Shown piece after piece: positions 34,241-45,830 of a stretch of 64,000 bases of DNA. Position 1 is the first letter of the stretch, and every line of letters starts with the position of its first letter. The translations under genes were made by a program, and so were the position numbers. The notes beneath the pieces are model-generated. The model was given only the letters and a program-made list of their open reading frames with translations. It was not told the origin of the DNA and ran no database searches. This stretch comes from Berberis thunbergii (taxonomy: Eukaryota > Streptophyta > Magnoliopsida > Ranunculales > Berberidaceae): assembly GCA_003290165.1 (NCBI GenBank), contig QNQO01000533.1:620001-684000 (forward strand), read 5' to 3'.

Positions 34241-36366
34241 TGGAGTAGGGGCATGTTTGTTGAGGTGTTGTTACTTAGCTTTACTGGATTGGATGGTGTC
34301 CCCATTGCTAAATTTTGGCTCGTCGTATAGTTGAGCCTTGGTTGTCGGAGTTTTGTCTCTGTCGGTGCAAGATGATTCTTCCCCCTTATCTGGGCAAGGT
34401 GTCTGATATGCATGTCCCGCGGAATAATACCCGCAACCAACTTTGGATGGTTGATCCTATTATATCTACTAGGCTTCACGCGTGATGCCATAGCTAGAAG
34501 GTAGATTGGCGGAGCTCTGATGGACGCAACTTGCAGTCCTAGGGTGCTAACTCTACATCACCCCAGGCAATCCTTGTTTGAGAGACGTCCTTATTCGCCT
34601 TCTTCTTTTATATCTTCGATTCCTCTCCACAAGGCAGATTGACGGAACAAGGTGTCCACAGTCTATTTTGAGCGTCTTCGTTGCTACTTTCAAATCATCC
34701 ATGCGAGGCAGATTGGTGGGGCAAAGAATCATTTGCGTACCCGCAATCTACTTTAGGCACTTTTTGCTTTCACTTCTGAATCCTTTTCTGGAGGTAGATT
34801 GACGGAGCGAAGTTTTGACGTGTGTTTCAGTAGATCCATACTTGTGTTGGACTTAGATATTTGTAGTGTATAAGCTTTTGTACGAGTCAATCGGGCAAGA
34901 TGACCAGAGTGTCATTGTGAGGAGAATGGACGCCTAGGAGGTCCTTGTCCATGAATGTCTGTGGTGGGATCAGGCTCTGAATACGTGCGTAATGCACTTG
35001 TCGGCCCTCGAAGGTGGGTTGCATCTACATCTCGAGAAGTGTCCTTTTGTGGGACCTATTAGGTTGCTCACCTTCCGAGCAGACTCCGCGAAGTACATAT
35101 ATAATGCCAAGAGCTTTTTCTCTATCTCCTTGATGACATCCTCCATTTTCTTTGCTCGGTATTTCCTTTTGTCTGGACTCATGAACTTTTTGAGCTTCCC
35201 CTTTCGGATCCAATATTCTATCTCACTCCTAAGACTTTTGCAGTCCTTACTGTCGTGGTCACCCTCCTTGTGAAAGGAACAATATTTGTTGTTATCGTGC
35301 CGGGAGGATCTCCTCGCTGTTTGGTGGGCCACTTAAATTCTCCCCAATTCTTAATGGAGTTGAGGACGTCTGACATACTGGAGTTGAGGGGATAACATTT
35401 AGACCCAACGAAGTTGGAGGTATTATTTTGCCTTTCGCGTCTAGAATCGAGTTTGATTTCATTGCTTTCATGGTAGTTTTCCTGTTTATTTCCCTCATTC
35501 TTGTTTTTGGAACTAGAGGGGTTTTTTTCAAAAAAATTTCTCCTTGGCGGCCACCATCTCATCGTGAATGATGCATTTCTGGACACTTTTCAACAAGTTC
35601 GCCATATCGGTTGGAGGCTCTAGACTAAGGAAATAGTAGAACTTGCGTCTTCTCAAACCTGAGGTGAAGGTTGTGACCGAGGCGTCGTTACTACAGCTGT
35701 CGACGAGGGTCAACTCATCATTGAAGTGTGTCACGTATTCCCTAAATGTCTTGTTCGGCTTCTGTTTGAGGGTGAGCAGGTAATGCGACCCCTTCTCGAT
35801 TCGTTGGTTACCGACGAAGCGAATGAGAAACATTGTCGCCAGTGTCAGGATGAGTCGATGGATTTCGGAGGGAGGTTGTGGAACCAGGTCAGTGTTGACT
35901 TCTTCAGGCTGGTGGGGAATGATTGGCACATTATTGTTTCAGATCCTTCTTTGAGCGCAATTACATGCTGAAGTTTGTAAGTGATCGGACGGGTTTGATG
36001 TCCCATTGTAAAACTCTAGCTTTGGCGGGTGAATTTTTCGGCAGGGGCTCGTTCATGATGTGATCCATGAACGGGGGATGGTGAGGTTGAACATCACGTC
36101 AGGATTGGTGGCCCCATGCCGGAGAGGATTATGCAATTTGCGGCTCTATACGTTGGGTGTCCGTTGGCCGCTCATCCACTGAGAGCGCGCTGGGGCAAAG
36201 TTTTCCTGAATATGTTCTCCGGTGTCTTCCGAGGATGGGGCTCTCCACTACTCTTGGTCTCCTTTGACGGGTGGAAGATTTCACTGGGTGAATATCTCCA
36301 CTGTTCATGCAGTTTGCTGCATCTGGTTGACAGTAAATCAACCTTGGGGTCCATCGTGGCGTTCAT
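34240..36366 (-). pseudogene. Tat-like element A gag-protease region (broken)
   Basis: The minus strand, read leftwards, has a gag N-terminus near 36366 and a capsid-type domain at 35528-35929 (KPNKTFREYVTHFNDELTL, TSGLRRRKFYYFLSLEPPTD, MVAAKE). A zinc-knuckle-like segment at 35200-35300 (YCSFHKEGDHDSKDCKSL) has a CxxH...HxxxxC arrangement. A tail to about 34250 matches the plus-strand gag copy at 37826-39300. Stops and shifts interrupt it. It abuts a plus-strand integrase fragment at 36366, so its own PBS and most of its 5' LTR are lost. Confidence 0.8.
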
Positions 36367-36935
36367 GCAAGTGCGAAAATGTCAGAGGTTTGCACTAACT
36401 CCTATGACTAGTCCTTGGTCGTTTACGCAATGGAGAATGGACATCGTCGGACCACTTCTGACATTGACTAGTAAAAAATTCTTTCTTGTAGTCATCGTCG
36501 AGGCTGAGCACCTATCCAAAATAGGGCAGGTCCAAATAAAAAAAATTCATATGGGCCACTGTCGTCTACAGATTTGGCATCCCCAAGGTATTGGTTAACG
36601 ACAATGGAATTCAGTTCAAAGGTAGCAAGGTCAAATAACTGTGCAAAGGTCTGGGAGTCGAGCATTACTTCTCCTCACTAAGACACCCCTAGGCCAACTA
36701 CCAAGCGGAAGTTACCAACTGAACGATCCTAGAATCCAACAAAAGGAAACTAAACGCGGCCAAAAGAAAATGGGTTTCAAAGCTACTAGGAATACTCTGG
36801 GCATATCGAATGACCAAAAGAATCCCTATCGAGGAAGCACCCTTCGCCCTAGCATACAGGTCAGAAGCTATGGTTCTGGTAGAACTCGAGGTGCCAACCT
36901 TTCGGACTGAAGAATTCAGACCAGACGGTAATGAT
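36366..36935 (+). pseudogene. gypsy integrase fragment, plus strand
   Basis: The plus strand reads CQRFALTPMTSPWSFTQWRM and DIVGPL (36380-36470), the zinc-binding to catalytic-core junction of gypsy integrases, then FFLVVIVEAEHLSKI. After frame changes it gives the core end and an AYRSEAMVLVELEVPTF block (36850-36905). It is flanked on the left by gag in the opposite orientation and on the right by an LTR end, so it is a displaced piece, probably brought in by recombination or nested insertion. Confidence 0.8.
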
Positions 36936-37007
36936 GAAGCCTTTCGCTAACGAGATTATCATGACACGTGTATGACGCAAATTAATTGACGGTTTTGTGT
37001 ATCATCA
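36935..37007 (-). repeat. Tat-like LTR terminal remnant
   Basis: GCTAACGAGATTATCATGACACGTG...GTGTATCATCA matches the right end of the LTR at 28151-28820 in the same orientation. It may be the start of the 5' LTR of the minus-strand element, the remainder being replaced by the integrase fragment. Confidence 0.6.
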
Positions 37008-37509
37008 CCTAACATTTCTCAATACGTGTTTAGGTCCACGCTAATAAACATCATGATAAATTGTCTTTGTAGGTGTTTTAGGTCACCATTTTAGGTGGTC
37101 TTGGACAATGGACATTGATTGGCCTCTGGCTGCCCAGTGTCGTGACCTTGCTTGCTTTGGGATTATATTGGAGAATTGCTTTTTCATATTTTAATGTGTA
37201 TCTCAAGGCATGCATGTCGAATGGATGAACTTTAATACGTTGTTTCTTATGCGAATCTTTATTTTTTTTTTCTCAAATTTCCCATTCAAAAGGAAGCTCA
37301 AAGGATAGTCTTACATTTAAGTCATGTGTATGTAGTGAGTTTCCTTTAAGTGTAAATCGAAAAACCCAAGTACGATTCATAGAATGGGAAGTCAAAATAA
37401 AGAAACTTGTGTACTTTTAATCCAAAATACTATAAGTTTTTCTTTGTACAGGTTATTTTGGATATGGATTGTTTCATTTCATCCTTGTTGATGTAAACAA
37501 AATATCCTT
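37008..37509. other. spacer, no gene recognised
   Basis: AT-rich sequence between two inverted Tat-like pieces. No motif or repeat identified. Confidence 0.45.
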
Positions 37510-37749
37510 TAAATCTGCGTCGTACGCATGTCATGATAGCTCTCGTCAGCAGAGCCAAAGGCGGGACTTGTTTGCCTACCCATCTAGTCACAGGCCCCAA
37601 ACAATACTAAGCCCATATTTGACAGAATCCAAAAGTTGGGACATTCTGACATTGTCAGTCGCCCTACTTAGGCTCACACGTCACACATGGTCATGTGCGT
37701 TCCCTGTGCAAGTCTAACAAGGTCAAGGAGAACAATATTCGATACATCA
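37510..37749 (+). repeat. LTR (3' part) of Tat-like element B
   Basis: In plus orientation this is the reverse counterpart of the LTR at 28151-28820. Shared words include GTCATGATA...TCAGCAGAGC, AATACTAAGCCCAT, CTCACACGTCACA-TGGTCA and CAAGGTCAAGGAGAA. It ends GATACATCA directly before a PBS. The 5' part of the LTR is missing or unrecognisable. Confidence 0.72.
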
Positions 37750-37767
37750 GTTTGGCACTGTCCATGG
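37750..37767 (+). other. primer binding site of Tat-like element B
   Basis: GTTTGGCACTGTCCATGG follows the LTR end without a gap and matches the site at 4369-4386 (minus strand) in 14 or more of 18 positions. Confidence 0.65.
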
Positions 37768-37825
37768 AAAATGATGAAGTTCCTTAAAAAAAACAGTGAT
37801 ATCCCCTTCCTAACGATCCAAAGAT

Positions 37826-39320
37826 ATGGTGACCACGAGATCTCGCAACAATGGAAACATTCCTGAGCCCTCAAAGGCTCGTATTGTAGAGCATCACCAG
37901 TTCTGGCGGATCCGGCACCTCAGGGGAACAAAATCAAACCCCCACACCAGTAGCAGTTGCGGCGAACACCATGGCGGATCTACTGTCAACCCAGATGCAA
38001 TAAATTGCACAAGCGGTGGAAATGCATACTTAGTAGAACCCTCTACTCGTGGAAGGAAACTAGGAGTAGCGAAGAGCCCGTCCCGAGAAAATACCAGAGA
38101 ACACGTTAAGGAGAGTCGCACTTCCTCTGCAGGTTCTCAATAGACCAGAGGCAGAGGGCGGCCAACAAAGACCCAATGTCTAGGGCAGACAAACAAGTCT
38201 CATAGAACCCCCTCCGGCTAGGGGCCACCAATCCTGATGTACTATTCAACCTCACTGTCCCTCCGTTCAAGGATCACATCATGAACAAGCTTCCGCCGAA
38301 AGAAGTCACTCCGGTGAAGTGAGAGTTGTACAACGAGATGACAGAAATTACTGTTCTTTTCAGAAGGAGGGTGCTACGACACTTAGGACTGCAAAAGCCT
38401 CAGGAGAATAGAGTATTGGTTCAGAAAAGGGAAATTATAAGAGTTCATGAGCTTAGACAAAAGGCAGGATTGGGCAAAGGAAAGGGAAGATTGTGTAAAG
38501 GAGATAAATAAAGAATCTCCTGGCATCATATATGTTTTCATGGAGTTGGCTCCGAAGGCGAGCAATCCAATAGGCCCCGCAAGAGGACACTTCTTGAATT
38601 GGGGGCACGGCCCACCAACGAAGACAAACAAGTGCAATATGCAAGAATTTAGAGCCCAATCCCACCACTGATGTTCACAAACAAGGACTTCTAGGGCATT
38701 CATTCTCCTCACAATGATGCCCTGGTCATCTCGGTCCTCGTTTCAAAGTGGGAAGTAAAAAAAGCCTTGGTGGAACAAAAAGCTCTTAAAAGTCTTGTTT
38801 CGCAAAGCCTTTCGCGATATGCAACTCAAATATGAAAACTTAACACCACCAACCACCCCATGGTCGGGTTCATCGAGATAAATGCTTCCTTATTTGGAAA
38901 ATCAACCTAATGGTAGTGGCAGGAGAGCCACAATTACGAAAGTACCTTGTCCAGGAGTTCATGGTGGTCGATGCTCCATCTGTCTACAATCATCCTGGGG
39001 AGGCCTTGGCTCCATTATATGGAGGCAATAGTATCTACTCTACACCAATGTATTAAGTACACTGCCAACCATGCCCAAGGGAATATTCATGGAGATCAAC
39101 CTTAAGCTAGAAACTGTGACTATGCAGCACTGAAGCAGCTAGACTGCTAGCAATTATAGCTTGGGTGACATACGTATTAGACACTAGGCCCAGATGAGGG
39201 GGAAAAGTCACCCTGCATGGACAGAGAGAAAGCTCCGACAACCAAGGCTCAACTATTCTACGAGCCGGAATTCAGCATTGGAGATACAACCAGTCTAGTA
39301 CAAAGCTAAGTAATAACATT
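37826..39320 (+). pseudogene. Tat-like element B gag and protease region (broken)
   Basis: The plus strand starts MVTTRSRNNGNIPEPSKARI, and then shows gag pieces parallel to those of the inverted copy at 34240-36366. These include SPSRENTREHVKESR (38070-38120) and the KRTLLELGARPTNEDK-like segment near 38580-38620. A protease tail lies near 38955-39120 (EFMVVDAPSVYN, then a frameshift and a WLHYMEAIVST-like block). The capsid core seen in the other copy is largely deleted. Sequence stops abruptly at a TTTTTA microsatellite near 39318. Confidence 0.7.
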
Positions 39321-39361
39321 TATTATTTTTTATTTTATTTTTATTTTTTATTTTTTTATTT

Positions 39362-39424
<63 letters not shown>

Positions 39425-39542
39425 ATTTTTATTTTTATTTTTTATTTTGTTTTTTGTTTTTTGTTTTTTGTTTTTTTGTTTTTTGTTTTTTGTTTTTGTT
39501 TTTTTATTTTTATTTTTTGTTTTTATTTATTTTTTTATTTTT

Positions 39543-39575
<33 letters not shown>

Positions 39576-39620
39576 TTATTTTTATTTTTTATTTTTTATT
39601 TTTATTTTATTTTTTTTAAT
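39318..39620. repeat. TTTTTA/TTTTTG microsatellite
   Basis: About 300 bp of alternating runs of T with single A or G, mostly (T5-6 A)n with a central (T6 G)n block. Any open frame here is phenylalanine-rich nonsense. Confidence 0.95.
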
Positions 39621-39903
39621 AATTTTTAGTAATGCCATTTACGTACTCATGCATTTTTTGTAATATAGGTAAGAACATTTGTGATGGACCACCGAGATAT
39701 TTAGCACAATAAAGAACAATAAAAATTTTAGACCAAGAATTGAAACAAAGTGATTAACTTGTCGACTTTTAAGTCTAGAAATTTAATAAAAGAGGTTGAA
39801 TGTAAGATAACAATTAGATACATGCGTCGCAGTTTATAGGATTGGAATGGTCTTAATTATAATAGAACAGTATTCAACGCCGTTGGAATCCCAATTATAA
39901 CTC

Positions 39904-40101
39904 GTGAAATCTAAAATGTTCGAGGATAAGAGCGAGGAAACCAGCGAGGAATAAGGAGGTGCGGGCGGGGTGAACCGTTCACCCCTGAGCATGTTTTTGG
40001 CCGGGCCGCATCTCCGAGGGGGTGAAACGGGTTCACCCCCCGCACCATCCTTTCTTCCTCTGCTGGTTTCCTCGCCCTTTCCTCGACACATAGAATCACT
40101 C
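39904..40101. mobile_element. palindromic MITE (Mutator-like), copy 3
   Basis: Same family as copies 1 and 2: arms with AGCGAGGAAACCAGCGAGG and CTGCTGGTTTCCTCGCCC, ends GTGAAATCTAAAATG and the complement of GAGTGATTCTATGTG. The loop differs (GGCCGGGCCGCATC). I find no target duplication, so ends are approximate or the flanks have diverged. Confidence 0.85.
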
Positions 40102-40600
40102 TGATGGCAATGACAATTGACCACCTCAAGTCCTTAAAAGTTAAACTCATCATTACAACTCTATAGGATAGGTATACTAAATTTCGTTTTGTGTCCCTCA
40201 ACTCACATGAGCGTGAAAAATAACACAATCGTTTAGACAAAAGCCCTATTTCTCTCTATCAAACATTCCAACGGGCCATACAACCAATCGACTCCCTCAA
40301 GCTGTCAACAACTCCTTCCTCTCAAGCAACTCATCCTTTTGGTTTCGCCGGTCCTTCTCAAGCAACCATCCTCTGGTTGTGTCTGCTCATTATCTGTAAA
40401 TCTTCAATTAAACTGCTAGTATGAAATGAGAAAGTTGTTATGAGCACATTGGTTCTTGTGTTTAATGTGTTGCTCTATTCAAACCACAAAATAAATCCAA
40501 GTTTGTTCTACATAGTGTTATCTACCCTCAATCTTAGTTGTAGCTTTCACTAGGTTTTTGTATTCAATTATTTTTAGATTTAGGGTTTCAATTGCTGTTA
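40102..40600. other. spacer, no gene recognised
   Basis: AT-rich sequence without a supported coding region. Confidence 0.45.
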
Positions 40601-41819
40601 CAGGGGGTATTCAATTATGGATTTTAATAGACTGTGAAAAATTTTAAATCTCATGGATTTAAAATATTTCAAAGAGCTTACAGAGTCCACTGAACTTTGA
40701 TATATTTTAAGTGACTGGATTTTGATGGATTTTTATTATTGGATTTTCTTGAATTTTGGGTTTCAATGGTGCGTCCACTGACGTAGCGTCCCTCCATTTA
40801 GCCCAATCCAACCCAAAGCAATGAAGTCTAGAATTGACAAGTGAAGCAGAAGAAAGAAGAACTCACACACATACACACTCTGTAATGGTAAAGGTCAGCA
40901 GCAGCTATGCAGAGATCATCCGGCAATAACTTCTTCTTCCCTTCACCTCTCCAAAGGCTTTCAACATTCAAAGATAACAACACATCATCTTCTTCATCTC
41001 ACAATACAACCACACCATTGCTAAAACTCATCTCCGACTCATTCGCTCTGACCCCATCTTCTCTGCATTTCTCTCTTCCGATTTCGACTCCACATGCTTC
41101 TCCTCTTCAAGCCCTCACTTCTGGCTCAGCTGACGCACGTGTCGAGAAGCTTCAAGAAGGCATCCATACTTCTTGAGAAGCAACTCCGCTCTCAAGTCCT
41201 CTCTCACCATCACCATCTCCCTGCTCAATTATCATCTCTCAATGACGCGGAATCTGCTATCTCTCTTATTTGATCTAGGATCTCAACTCTTTAATCCTCT
41301 CTCCGTCGCCTTCGTCAAGAAATCGCTCATCCTCATCTCCACATTCGACTCCAATCCCTTCAACTCTCCAACATTCATCAAATATATTATCTCTTGTAAT
41401 CTGCCATTAGCGTTTTGAGATTGTTCAACTGCACTCTGAGAAAATCCAATAATAAAAAAAGGGAGAAAAGGTTGGAAACATAACTCAGATAAAGAAGAAA
41501 TTGGAGTTGAAAGGAGAAACCAAAACACACAGTGTCGGTGGAGAGAGGAAGGAGAGAAGTTGAAATCCGAGGGGAAGAGGCTGGATTTGAAAAGGGTTTT
41601 GATATTTATACCTTTTCACACATAAATCCTTCAAAGTCCATCAAGTCAACAAATCCATCAAAATTTACTGTTTTTGAATACCCCCCAATTTTGGTGGACT
41701 TTTGAAAATCATGAATTGAATACCCCCTGATTTTAATGGATTATAAACAATCATTTAAAATCTGTATTTGAATACCTTAGATTTACATGTATTATTTTAA
41801 ATCCTTAATTGAATACCCC
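40601..41819 (+). mobile_element. TIR-like element carrying a COG5 gene fragment
   Basis: The left end CAGGGGGTATTCAATTATGG is mirrored at the right by complements of CAGGGGGTATTCAATTCATG (ending 41729) and GGGGTATTCAATTAAGG (ending 41819), with further GGGGTATTCAA complements at about 41676 and 41775. These multiple nested ends flank a gene fragment, as in Pack-type DNA transposons. The superfamily is uncertain: CAGGG suggests hAT, but I find no matching 8-bp duplication. Confidence 0.6.
40907..41420 (+). pseudogene. COG5-like: COG5 5' exon fragment (broken)
   Basis: It encodes the N-terminus of conserved oligomeric Golgi complex subunit 5, a tethering factor for retrograde vesicles at the Golgi. 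The first frame (40907-41176) has SPLQRLSTFK at about residues 14-23 and ADARVEKLQEGIH at the end. In a shifted frame follow LEKQLRSQVLSHHHHL, LSSLNDAESAISLI, then STL*SSLRRLRQEIAHP and QLSNIHQIYYLL, interrupted by two nonsense codons. About 170 of the expected 750-850 residues are present and no further exon follows. Upstream, 40770-40906 resembles a leader. It lies inside a TIR-like element, so capture is the likely origin. Confidence 0.78.
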
Positions 41820-41989
41820 TATATTTTAATGGAGTTAAATCTTTCACACTCCATTAGTGAACCCCAATTTTATTTGTTCCATATTCTTAGTTTGTTATAA
41901 TCAGTACTTTTTGTTTCGTAAACAATGTTTCTTTTACATCAATATGATATTGTGCTCAAAGAAAAGATAGTTTAGATAACTTTCACTTA

Positions 41990-42350
41990 AAACATACTGA
42001 ACTTGAGATCTAAATTAGAACGTCCAAAACACATAGGGGTGTCCTAAAATGGAATAATGAACTTGATATTTGAATTAGGATAGGACACCCTAAACAGGAA
42101 GAGGTGTCTTAAAATAATGTACTTAATCTTAGAAATTAGAACACACAAAACATCGGTGATTCTAAATGGCGAGGGAAACGGGCGAGGGAGGGGGTGTGAC
42201 CCTCCATCCCCCTCGAGATGCGCGCTCATGTGAATCTCGAAGGGGATGGGGGTCAAACCCCCTCCCTTACCCGTTTCCTCACTAGTTTCCTCGCCGCCTA
42301 GCATCACTCCACAAAACATAGAGGGGTGTTCTCTAAAATATGAGAATATA
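41990..42350. repeat. degenerate tandem repeat of about 60 bp
   Basis: Three diverged units alternate words like AGGGGTGTCCTAAAAT, GGACACCCTAAACAG and AGAGGTGTCTTAAAATAA. The third unit is interrupted by palindromic MITE copy 4. Confidence 0.65.
42144..42319. mobile_element. palindromic MITE (Mutator-like), copy 4
   Basis: The element 42154-42309 (156 bp) has mirrored arms (GGCGAGGGAAACGGGCGAGGG and, at the other side, its diverged complement) and the family centre CCCTCGAGATGCGCG. It is flanked by CACAAAACAT on both sides (42144-42153, 42310-42319), a 9-10 bp target duplication. Confidence 0.9.
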
Positions 42351-43293
42351 TAAGACTCCCCACAGTAGATGCATAAGGGATGTCTTTCATTTGTGCCTTT
42401 TCTAAATCATCTTTTGGGTTTTAGAGTAAACTTAACTTACCACCCTTAGCAATGGGTCCATCACCATGTTTACAATTAGAGATGTCAAATCTAGTTAACA
42501 CCATTTCGACATAAGCCTTCTCTGATAAGCCAACAATACCACGTCATCTGTCATGATGAATTTCTATGCCTAACACAAAAGATGTTTTACCAAGATCTTT
42601 CATTTTGAATCTCTTTGAAAGAAATCTCTTGGTCAAGATAAGAAATCTACAAAAAAACAAGCATATGTCATTACTAGCTAGTAGGATGCATCAACATATA
42701 AAACCAGAAACAATAATTTCTACCACTAATCTTACGATAAATAAAATGATCAATCGTATTTTCCTTGAAACCAAATGGGAAAATTACTTGATCAACTTTA
42801 TATACCATTGACGAGATGTTTGTTTTAAGTCGTAGATGGATTTCCTCAATGTGCAAAATATATGTTACGACTCTTTAATCTCAAAACCCTGTGGTTGCTT
42901 CATAAAAATAGTTTATTCAACATTTCCATTCAGAAATGCAATCTTTACATCAATCTGATGTAGCTCTAAATCATAATGAACTACAAGGACCATTATGATT
43001 CTAAGAGTCTTTCGTAGAAACTAGAGAGAAAGTATATTTATAATCAATGTCTTCCTTTTGAGTAAAGCCTTTAACGACAACACGTACCTTATATATTTCA
43101 ATGTTACCTTTGGAATCATATTTGGTTTTAAAAACTCATTTGCATCCATTGGTTTCACCTCCTTAGGTAACTCGACAAGATCCCAAACGTCCTTGTCCTT
43201 CATAGACTTTAACTCATCTAACATAACATTCATCCAATATGAAGAGTAAACACTTTGTTTGGCTTGAAGAAAAGTGATAGGATCATTTTCCAT
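42320..43293 (-). pseudogene. copia 3 reverse transcriptase and connection
   Basis: The minus strand gives LDELKSMKDKDVWDLVELPK with KEVKPMDAN (43021-43293, start of copia RT), then scattered RT pieces in changing frames. Near 42480-42600 a SEKAYVEMVLTRFDISNCKH-like stretch appears, and at 42330-42420 KAQMKDIPYASTVGSL. No continuous frame exceeds about 90 codons. Confidence 0.8.
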
Positions 43294-43849
43294 TTGTATA
43301 TCAAATTCATGCGCATTGAGGATAAACTACATAATCATCCAAATAGAAAATCTCTTCTTTTTATTGGATCTCCTTATTGACATTTGTAATTGAGGAGGTT
43401 GAGGTGCTTCTGGATTAGCATAAGGCAATCCAGCTATATCTTGGTGATTTGCATCCGCATCCTGTTTAAGAAAAGGTATGACCACGTTAATAGGTTGAAT
43501 ATCCATCATGGGAATGTCAACACATTCTTCTTCAAAACTAATATTTCTAAATTGTGTACTCCCACTATTCTAAACATCCTCAAATAAACTTGGCATTATT
43601 CGTCTCAATTAAGGTATTAGTAGAGAAGTAATAAAACTTGAATCCCCTTGATCTTTATGAATATCCAATAAAGTTGCAACTAATAGTTTTTTTAGTCCAA
43701 TTTTCCTTCATGAGGCCAATAAGGCCTAGCCTCAGCTGGCACCCCCAAATATGTAAGTGTCGAATGCTAGGATGTCTACCAGTTCATAGCTCATATAAGG
43801 TTTTGTTGACTACTTTACTGGGTACTCTATTAAGGATATAAACTGCAGT

Positions 43850-44420
43850 CTTTAGGGCGTCTCCCTAAAAAGACTCTAGCAAGGTTAAATGACAAATCAT
43901 ACTCTGAAGCGTGTCTTTTAGGGTCCTATTTCGTCTCTAAGATACACCATTTTGACATGGTGTCCCTAACATAGTATACTGATGGACGGTGCCACATTCT
44001 TGTAAATACCTTGCAAATTGACCTGAACGATAGCTTGAACCATCATATCTACCTTAGTATTCACCACCACGATTAGATCTAATGGCCTTAATTTTCTTAT
44101 TATGTTGATTTTCAACCTCGGCTTATAAGCCTTTAACACATCCAATGATTGTTATTTTTCATGTATTAAGTATAGATACACATCCAATCATTGTGATTAT
44201 TCTGTATTAAGTAAAGATATCCATAGCGAGAATAATCATCTGTAAAAGTGATAAAATACCGTTAACCATTCCAAGAAGCCGTAGGGAATGGTCCACAAAT
44301 ATTGGTATGTATCAAATCTAGGACACCTGAACTCCTATGAGCACCTAGCTTCCTACTGTTTGTTTGTTTATCTTTTATGCATTAAATACAAATCGTAAAA
44401 TCTGTAAAATCAATGGTACC
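43850..44420 (-). pseudogene. copia 3 integrase core (broken)
   Basis: On the minus strand around 44020-44130, EVENQHNKKIKAIRSNRGGE then Y*GRYD and FARYLQECGTVHQYTM are readable in one frame with a nonsense codon. This is the D-x35-E part of copia integrases; the usual RSDRGGEY aspartate is asparagine here. Confidence 0.8.
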
Positions 44421-44899
44421 AAAAACTCCAGTTGACACAAGCCTTTCGATCATCGATCAAGAGATATGACCTAGACACTTAAAATGCTATAACATAGAAG
44501 AGTTCTCATTAATTAATCTTCACTTAGTACTATAATTTATAGCATGCAAAGTTTCATTTGATTGTAAGTGGGAAACATCTAAGTCTAACTTATATAGATT
44601 ATTAATTATAGATCCGGTACCAACAACATTGAAATTTTGTTAGAGACTGAAACTTTCTTTTCCATAAGAAAAAGTATAACTGCATTTATCCAAACTGAAA
44701 ACAGAAATTAAATTCGCCTAAATGACGGTACACAAACAGTCTCATCCAAATCAAAACAAAAACCAGACTCTAATTTTAATCCAAAGACTTTGATTGCCTC
44801 CACACAAGCTTTATTGTCATTCCCCCATGTAAATGAACCTTTCAGTATCATTTGGTTTCCGACTACTTATGCAATCACGCATGGAAACACTAATGTGAA

Positions 44900-45810
44900 T
44901 AGTTGCACATGTTTTTATCCATCAGGAATGGCGTGGTTCCTCAACTAGATTAAATTCAAAACTAAAATTATCACCTTTCTTTGCGAGCAAATTATGATAT
45001 TTGAGGCAATTCTTCTTCACATGACCCACTTTCTTGCAAAAGAAACATGTGGCGACCTTATCATGTTTATGTTGCACAATTTTCTGTGAAGTCCCATCAG
45101 ATGCAGTTCCCTTGGCTTTAATAGAAATATTTGTTTTCCTTTTCTTGATTCCTGATTTTTTTTATTATTATAGATGTTCATCTTCTTGCACACACTAAGA
45201 AATGAGTTCATTAAGAGTCCATTTCTCCATATGAGTATTATAATTAATCTTGAAGGGACCAATATGTAAAGGAAAAGAAATAAAAATGGGGTGTATATGG
45301 AGATCATCCGAAAACTCAAACTTTAGTGTCCTAATTTTGGAAACAAGATTAGACATTTCCATTATGTACTCCCTTATATTTCATTTGCCAGTATACCGCA
45401 TGGTAACAAGTTTGCTAAGAAGTGTACTTGCCTCCACCTTTCCGATGCAACAAATCGGTATGCAACCTGGCGTAGGAAATCTTTAGCATTTTCCTTCTTA
45501 GGCATGGCACCACAAAAAGTTTCAGAAATTGAGCGTTTCATTATCATAAGACTAATGCAATTAGAGCGCTCCCACTTTTCATAAGAAGCTTTATCTTCAA
45601 CTGAACTAGAATAAGTAAGCTTAGTGGGTGCATTGACACGAAGCGCGTAATCCAAATTCATACACCCAAAAACGAACTACTATATGTTTTGTCCATTTTT
45701 CAAAATTTAATCCATTAAGCACTGAAATGTTGTTTAAGTTGACAGATATCGAAGAAGAATTTACTAAATAACACAAAAGAAACAAACTCACAGTAAGATA
45801 TATGTACACC
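44900..45810 (-). pseudogene. copia 3 gag (broken)
   Basis: Minus frames give VLNGLNFEKWTKHI (about 45690-45720), then DYALRVNAPTKLTYSSSVED with KASYEKWERSNCISLMIMKR and ISETFCGAMPKKENAKDFL (45374-45661). A CHC-type knuckle remnant lies near 45000-45050 (KVGHVKKNCLKYH in a shifted frame). This is the typical DUF4219/UBN2 gag of plant copia elements. Confidence 0.8.
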
Positions 45811-45830
45811 CATCAACCGTAAAACAATGA

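Larger units (their letters stand above)
42320..45830 (-). mobile_element. Ty1/copia retrotransposon 3, heavily decayed
   Basis: The minus strand shows, right to left, gag (45374-45810), zinc-knuckle area (about 45020), integrase (43900-44400), RT (42480-43293) and the RT-RNase H connection (about 42330-42420, with IPYASTVGSLIYS). The order is that of copia. I could not find LTRs or a PBS; the right end near 45830 and the left end at the tandem repeat are approximate. Every domain is broken. Confidence 0.8.

Noticed and set aside
39447..39663. Phe-rich open frames
   Set aside because: They are translations of the TTTTTA/TTTTTG microsatellite.
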